Positions 58,460 through 64,000 of a DNA stretch of 64,000 bases are shown here, piece by piece (position 1 is the stretch's first letter; each line of letters starts with the position of its first letter). A program made the position numbers and the translations under genes. The notes below the pieces were generated by a model. It had not been told where the DNA came from and made no database searches. It was given only the letters and a program-made list of their open reading frames with translations. This DNA comes from Aselliscus stoliczkanus (lineage: Eukaryota > Chordata > Mammalia > Chiroptera > Hipposideridae): positions 65,842,921 to 65,906,920 of the forward strand of contig CM066733.1 of NCBI GenBank assembly GCA_033961575.1. Direction: 5' to 3'.

Positions 58460-59021
58460 CAAGTTCTGATAATTAAGTTCATGAACTTGTTGTTAACCTT
58501 TTTTGATATTGGAGGGATTATTCATTATGAATTTGTACCAACTGGACAAACAGTTACCCAAGTTTACTATTTGGAAGTGCTGAAAAGGCTGCGTGAAAAA
58601 GTTAGACGACCTGAACTTTTCACCAACAATTCATGGCTCTTGCATCACGACAATGCACCAGCTCACACAGCACTGTCTGTGAGGGAGTTTTTAGCCAGTA
58701 AACAAATAACTGTATTGGAACACCCTCCCTACTCACCTGATCTGGCCCCCAGTGACTTCTTTCTTTACCTGAAGATAAAGGAAATACTGAAAGGGAGACA
58801 TTTTGATGACATTCAGGACATCGAGGGTAATAGGGACAGTGACAGCTCTGATGGCCATTCCAGAAAGAGTTCCAAAGTCCCTTTGAAGGGTGAACTATGC
58901 GCTGGCATGGGAGCTTTGCTTCCCAAGGGGAGCACTTCGAAGTTGACTGTAGTGATATTCAGTAATGAGGTATAGCACTTTTTCTAGGATGAGTTCGCAA
59001 ACTTAATTGTCTGACCTTGTA
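58458..59021 (+). mobile_element. 560-bp mariner element with terminal repeats and TA duplications
   Basis: Element 58460-59019 is flanked by TA at 58458-58459 and 59020-59021. The inverted ends run CAAGTTCTGATAATTAAGTT on the left and, in reverse, CAAGGTCAGACAATTAAGTT on the right, alike at most positions over about 31 bp. It is less than half the usual length of a full mariner, because most of the N-terminal coding part is deleted. It lies at the 3' limit of the L1M. Confidence 0.92.
58481..58960 (+). pseudogene. Mariner transposase remnant, N-terminus deleted and frameshifted
   Basis: Mariner transposase cleaves its element ends with a DD34D triad. The first aspartate is in LLTFFDIGGIIHYEF, the second in LLHHDNAPAHT, and the third in HPPYSPDLAPSDFF at the expected spacing, so all three catalytic positions are present. 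The N-terminal DNA-binding domains are missing: coding sequence starts only about 20 bases inside the left terminus. After DIQDIEG the frame shifts; the C-terminal region continues in another frame, where SQGEHFEVD is recognisable, with an in-frame stop at the TGA near 58890. It cannot be active. Confidence 0.9.
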
Positions 59022-59051
59022 TGTCCTTTGTAGATTAATAGGGCATTTGCT

Positions 59052-59104
59052 TCACTCACTCACTCACTCACTCACTCACTCACTCACTCACTCACTCACT
59101 CACT
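59052..59104. repeat. (TCAC)n microsatellite
   Basis: About 13 units of the tetranucleotide, then a TTATTCA break before the 8-mer array. Confidence 0.95.
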
Positions 59105-59108
59105 TATT

Positions 59109-59136
59109 CAGGCACTCAGGCACTCAGGCACTCAGG
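59109..59136. repeat. (CAGGCACT)n minisatellite
   Basis: Just over three units of an 8-mer containing CACTCA, directly after the tetranucleotide array and apparently derived from it. Confidence 0.85.
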
Positions 59137-59827
59137 CTTTGGAAGCTCTAAGATTTGAAAGCTTCCTTAACACACTAAGGACTCCAGATCTGCTGCAGCA
59201 AAGCAAGAGCAACACTGGGAAATCACATATGGGTTTCCATTGTTTCAGAGCAGAAGTGATACACACATCTCTTTTGGGATTTAATTGGTCAGAACTACTC
59301 AGATAGATCTTGACTAGTAGGGGGTGGAAATTGCATGGTGAACATACATTTCTCTGCCATAGGCTGACAATAAAATAGCCAGTGTTACTATCAGAAAAAC
59401 TTTTCTTTTGGAAACAAAATAAAAACATAGATTGAAAATTCTAAATATTTCCAATGCATTTCCAGATTTATGCATACAGTATCTAATTTTTGTACCTACA
59501 ACAGTGCTTTTTAAAGTGGTTTCATCTTGGGAATGAATGGTTTAATCCTACTACAGTATGTCCACACCACGTATCCCACATTCTGTTTAATAGTTCATTT
59601 GATTGTTTGAGAACTGCAATACGTTTGCAATAAGTAGCGCAATGTACCCTTCTCAAAACTAAAGTTTCATTTGAAATGACTTTTTTTACCCACCTATGCA
59701 GTATGTTATTGCTGTGTTGGAAAGTATTGTAAAGATTATTAAAAATAGCACACAAGAGTGGATCCTTTTTGTAATGAACCACCTTCTGGGGTATAATAGT
59801 ACAATATTGATAACTGTCATTACACAG

Positions 59828-59828
<1 letters not shown>
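59137..59828. other. Unassigned intergenic DNA
   Basis: No feature recognised. Confidence 0.4.
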
Positions 59829-59879
<51 letters not shown>

Positions 59880-59880
59880 T
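59829..59880. repeat. (TA)n microsatellite
   Basis: About 20 TA units, then ACACATATACAC, ending where the SINE tail begins. Confidence 0.95.
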
Positions 59881-59992
59881 TTTTTTTTTTTTTTTTTTGA
59901 GGGCAGTGTCACTGGCTCTCATATGTGGGACCTGAACCAGGGCTGCTGGCTTCCCAAGCCAGCTCTTAACCACTGTGCCACTCAGCTGGCCC
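59881..59992 (-). mobile_element. tRNA-derived SINE, family I, short form, antisense
   Basis: The minus strand runs GGGCCAGCTGAGTGGCACAG to CACTGCCCTC and an A-tail (the T-run at 59881-59898). It borders the (TA)n array, so target duplications are hidden. Confidence 0.9.
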
Positions 59993-60572
59993 TACTCATT
60001 TCTATTTCTAATAGAGTTTCTGCCAGTCATTAGTTGGAAAATACCTGGCCTTCATTACTGGTGAGATTTCTTCTGAGCTGCACCTACCCATTATTCGTCT
60101 TAGTATTTTGTGTCTTTTTGATGGGATACTAATGAGAAAATGTTTTTAAATAAAAATGTCCCTTGGTGTAATTTTCCCACAGTCTCAGTGTTTCAATAAG
60201 CAAATTAGAATACCCTGAACATGTGTTAAATTAGGTTGAATTTTAACTGAAACTCAGAATGTATTTGAAGATAAACAGTTTTTCATAAAGACCAGTTACA
60301 ATGGCAAGATGTCGCTTATAGGTATGCAGGCTTATACTTTATAACTCTGTTATTTTAGAAGTCTTAAAAGCAAACTTGTACATTTTAAAAGATCTGGAAA
60401 AAGAACTATTTCCATATTACTCTCCTTATAAAGGTCTTAGAATAACCCAAAATAACGGACAGAGTAAGTTCCTTATCTTAATGATTGTAAGTAATGATGA
60501 AAGAAATATAAAGGAAAGCGGCCTGCTATCTGTAAACCATGGTGTGGATATTAGTAAGAATACTTATTTAAT

Positions 60573-60703
60573 AAGTGAAATCTAGGGCCGGCCAAGTGGC
60601 GCGGCGGTTAAGCTCTGGCTTGGGAAGCCAGCAGTCCCGGTTTGGGTCCCACTTATGAGGGCCAGTAACACTGCCCTCAAAAAAAAAAAAAAAGTGAAAT
60701 CTA
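60573..60703 (+). mobile_element. tRNA-derived SINE, family I, short form, perfect duplications
   Basis: The body is 60585-60691. AAGTGAAATCTA is perfectly repeated at 60573-60584 and 60692-60703. The tail is a pure A-run. With the copies at 55086, 37111 and 24530 this is among the youngest-looking insertions. Confidence 0.95.
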
Positions 60704-62313
60704 TTATGTCATAGAAAAATCAAGAACCCCTTGTGAAGTAAGTACATTTTGTGGAATACAGTGTGGAAGAAATATAACTATATATGACATAATTCAGAAT
60801 GAATGATAATATTGCATTTTGGTTTAAAGAGTTTTCAATATCTAGCATTTAGCAATGAGAAACATTTGGCTCTGTGTACACAAAGAAATATTAAAAAGAA
60901 AAATCAGTGGGTTATATTTGTAAATATGCTGTCTGCCACCCTGTTGCCTCATGAAATAAGTATTTCCCTGAATCTTTCTCGTTTCAGACCACAGCTTTAG
61001 TACTAAATGGAAATGGCCTCAAATAGTATCTTTTTGATATGTTTGAGATGACAGGAAGGTGGACGGAAAAAGATGTTTTGGAAACCTAAAGAAGAGAAGA
61101 AAAACTCTTCTATAAATACAAACTAGAGCTTAAGACCTAATTAGGGAAAACATTATAAGAAAACCCAAAACTATGCAATAGTTATCTTTTTCACCCCTTA
61201 CAAAGTGACTCTCTGTAACTATTAATAATAAATAAATAAATAAATAAATATCATATATGTATTTCATGAACTCCTAGTAAATCAAATTACCTTCAGAGAG
61301 CATGTCAACTGAACCAATCTTGAAAATAAAGAATGTTATTTAGTCCTTAAAAAAAAAAAAAAGAAAGAAAACCAAAAGGGGCAGGGAGAGAAAAGAAAAT
61401 GATATACATTATATTAAAGCACTGAACCAATTCATTCCGAATAATGGGCTGTATATTCTTCACTGATGTCTGTAGCTCTTGTCCTAATCTCCAGTGATTC
61501 GATTTATTTCTTTGTTAGAGTCCCCTTACTGATTAACTTGCAAAGTTCCTATCAGTAAAAGACAGAAAGTTTCTGATATGTTGCCTAAATTTTATAACAA
61601 TTCAGAGCTGTTTCTTTAGTGGTTTGAATGGTGTTTCATATTGGTAACACTTCTTGCTTTGTAAAACTTCATTGGATCTCGAGGAAAACAGAACGAAACA
61701 AAAACAGAACTACACATGAAATTGAGACACAACAAAAGAAACTAGGGCTACTGATCACTTGTTCAGCTTCTAAACTTCAAGATTTCAGGAGGAAAGAGGG
61801 AGCACGTTCAGTTTTCACATGTATTTTCCTGTTGAATGCTCACCTGCTTATGGTGACAGTAGCAAAAATGGGGCATGAAATATGACAAGTACGCCTGTAC
61901 TTGATGGGACCCATTTTTGCACTCACTGGTTCAGATAATATCTCTGAGCATCTAATACTGCCAGGCATCATGCCAGAAAACATGAAGAGCATATGTGTTA
62001 TATTATTATCGGCTCATCTTTAAAAATATATATTTTTAAAATTTACACTCGCTACCTATCATAGATATAGTTCTATATAAAGTTTGAAAATTCTATTTAA
62101 AGTCAAGAATTTGTAAACAAATATTAAAATTATACATTAAACACTTCAGATTACATTTTGCCAGGATGAATTATTTTTTTAAAATAAAGAAATGAAATAA
62201 AATAAAATTGCATAGCTGTTAGAAGAATATTTTTTTCAGTGAGTTTAAAGAATTTCCTGATGGGTAATTTTCATTTTACCTCAAGCTAAGGTACATAAAA
62301 ATTCAGAGTATTT
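60704..62313. other. A+T-rich unassigned DNA
   Basis: Holds an (AAAT)n run at 61226-61250 and an A-run at 61349-61361. No gene recognised. Confidence 0.4.
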
Positions 62314-62760
62314 AAAATTCTCAGGGCTGACCGAGTGGCGCATTGTTTAAGAGCTGGTTTGGGATGCCAGCAGCCCCAGTTCGGATCCCACATATGATGG
62401 CCAGTGACACTGCCCTCTACAGCTAACAACAGCTCCACCTGGAGCTGGGCTGCGAGCTCCGGTGACGGTATAAGCTGCAGCCCCTGCTGCAGAGGGCTGC
62501 CATAGGCTACAGTGAGTGGCTGGCAGCCAGCGTGAGCTGCCAATAGCCGCGGTGAGTGACCATCCAGAGGCCGGCGACTGATCTGTCTCATCCGGGAAGA
62601 GCGTAATGATGATACCAACATGGGCCAGTGAAGCAACGTCCTCTGCAACTAGAGTGAAGAACAAAAGGACAGCGACTTGTCTGTTCCCCTTCCCTGATTC
62701 CCCAATGCTGTTCCTCTCCCCCAATTTCCCAATAAAATCTTAAAAAAAAAAAAAATCTCA
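62314..62760 (+). mobile_element. tRNA-derived SINE, family I, long form
   Basis: The body is about 62324-62752, starting GGGCTGACCGAGTGGCGCAT and ending CAATAAAATCTT plus A-run. AAAATTCTCA and AAAAATCTCA are the likely duplication. Plan as at 20850 and 24530, again lacking the AAGATGG segment. Confidence 0.93.
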
Positions 62761-62813
62761 GATATGGGAATTCAATTGAAGATGGAAGAATGCAATTTTC
62801 TAATCCAATGTCT

Positions 62814-63002
62814 AAAATTTACTAATATTGGGCCGGCCAAGTGGCTCAGTTGGTTAAGAGCTCGTTCAAGAGTGCGAGCTGAGCTCTGAGCAACAGCAGT
62901 TTGATGCCAGCCCGAGCTGAGCTGCCGCTAAGCGGCCAACAGGTGGCAGGATGGCTCAGCCAAAAAAATAAAAAATAAATAAAAAATAAAATTTACTAAC
63001 AT
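62814..63002 (+). mobile_element. tRNA-derived SINE, family III
   Basis: The body is 62830-62987: head GGGCCGGCCAAGTGGCTCAG, then GTTCAAGAGTGCGAGCTGAG, GAGCTGCCGCTAAGCGGCC, CAGGATGGCTCAGCC and an A-rich (AAAAAT)n tail. AAAATTTACTAATAT at 62814-62828 and AAAATTTACTAACAT at 62988-63002 are the target duplication. Confidence 0.9.
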
Positions 63003-63384
63003 GAACAGGAAATGAAAATAATGGAAATGCTATTTATCCTTGATGAAACAAGAACATATCCAAACTCAAAAAATAACTATGAATTAAACACTGTCACGTA
63101 TAGAGCAAAATAAATGAAGGAGCTGTGAAAGTTGACACCTAACTCCTTTGAAAGCCTTGAGCACATCACATTAGTCCTTAAAGATGAGAACACAATCTGA
63201 GTACATTAGTGTAGCATGAGATAAGAGAGCACTGGACCCATAGAGAAACCATATGCATATGGCTATGTCATTATCTGTGACTTAGTTTTATTCTAGCCTA
63301 TGGAAATCACCTGGTGAGGGGGTGGGGAAGGTGAAGAAGAAAAGGGAGATTTCTAATACTGTCTTAGAAATGTATCCATAGATG
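63003..63384. other. Unassigned intergenic DNA
   Basis: No feature recognised. Confidence 0.4.
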
Positions 63385-63942
63385 ATTTCATTTTTTGTGT
63401 GAACATCACAGAATACACTTATAGAAAACTAGATGGCAGAGCCTCCTACACACCGAGGGTGTATGGTACAGCCTATTGCTCCTAGGCTACAAGCCTGTAC
63501 AGCATGTTACTGTACAAAACAACACAAGTTTAAATCAAGCACAAGAGAAAATGATGCAATCAAGAGATGTGGTAAACATGAGATGGATGAAGTTGCTACC
63601 AGCATAACACAACATACTGGTTTACAGAAAACTATTTTTTAAAAAATAAGTAGAGAGAATACAATCTAAATAACAACAAAAAGTATAGTACAGTAAATAC
63701 ATGAGCCAGTAACATAGTCATTTATCTCATTATCAAGTATTATGTACTGTACATAATTGTATGTGTTATATTTTTATAAGTTTGTTTACCCCAGCCTCAC
63801 CACAAACACATGAGTAATGTGTTGTGCTATAATGTTATGCCCGTGATAGGAATTTTTCAGCTCCATTATCATCTTATGGGACCACCCTTGAATACAGGTC
63901 TGCTGTTGACTAAAATGTTGTCACATGGTGCATGACTGTAAA
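63385..63942. mobile_element. Tc1/mariner-type non-autonomous element, left end worn
   Basis: Blocks GTATGGTACAGCCTATTGCT, CCTAGGCTACAAGCCTGTAC, AGCATGTTACTGTACAAAAC, ATCTTATGGGACCACCCTTG and the right terminus CATGGTGCATGACTG next to TA follow a mammalian MITE whose ends read CAGTCATG. The middle includes sequence I cannot place. The 69-codon frame in it is not a gene. Confidence 0.65.
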
Positions 63943-64000
63943 ACATGGTAGAATAAACACATGCATTTACATTTGCTCTCTCCTGCCGTCTCATTAAATG

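Noticed and set aside
60585..60660. tRNA-like heads of the SINEs as possible tRNA genes
   Set aside because: They run directly into SINE bodies and A-tails, and they lack a proper acceptor-stem partner.

Overview
This window looks like ordinary intergenic or deep-intronic DNA from a placental mammal. It is A+T-rich, has no long open reading frame and no CpG-island-like block, and is dense in interspersed repeats. Ancient repeats shared by all placentals (MIR, L2, MER5A-like hAT elements, MLT1-type LTRs, L1M) are mixed with younger lineage-specific ones: three tRNA-derived SINE families and several Tc1/mariner elements. Recent SINEs of this kind together with mariner DNA transposons suggest a bat, perhaps a yinpterochiropteran (horseshoe or leaf-nosed bat relative). 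That is inference from remembered repeat types and was not checked. I found no functional protein-coding gene, no intact RNA gene and no CRISPR array.

Layout. 0-7 kb: mostly unassigned DNA with an 81-bp hairpin MITE (1396-1476), a tRNA-SINE (2350-2567) and an antisense L2 with an LTR-like insert (4260-5990). 7.2-8.2 kb: a 5'-truncated, frameshifted, intronless copy of CBR4 (carbonyl reductase 4). 9-12.4 kb: a MIR split by a SINE, then a 33-nt fragment of U2 snRNA between perfect 13-bp target-site duplications (11197-11256), then an LTR-like repeat. 14.9-25 kb: a mariner MITE, MLT1 LTRs (one splitting an L2), and short and long copies of the main SINE. 25.9-26.4 kb: a mariner remnant whose 3' coding end is present twice, in inverted orientation. 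30.8-31.6 kb: three long dinucleotide arrays. 36.5-40.1 kb: antisense L2, MIR and MER5A-like pieces. 44.3-46.5 kb: a MITE nested in a hAT element, a complete 238-bp mariner MITE, and a Tigger-like piece. 48.0-48.5 kb: a 238-bp tandem duplication whose two copies differ at one base. 54-59 kb: an old sense-strand L1M broken by five later insertions, including a 560-bp mariner relic with TA duplications. 59-64 kb: more SINEs and a Tc1/mariner-type fragment.

No genes work together here. What the window records is the order of insertions: L2, MIR and L1M are oldest, hAT and MLT1 elements come next, then mariners, and the tRNA-SINEs with clean target-site duplications are youngest. The most notable items are the truncated U2 retropseudogene, the near-perfect tandem duplication, the inverted mariner relic, and the main SINE, which occurs in two discrete length classes.
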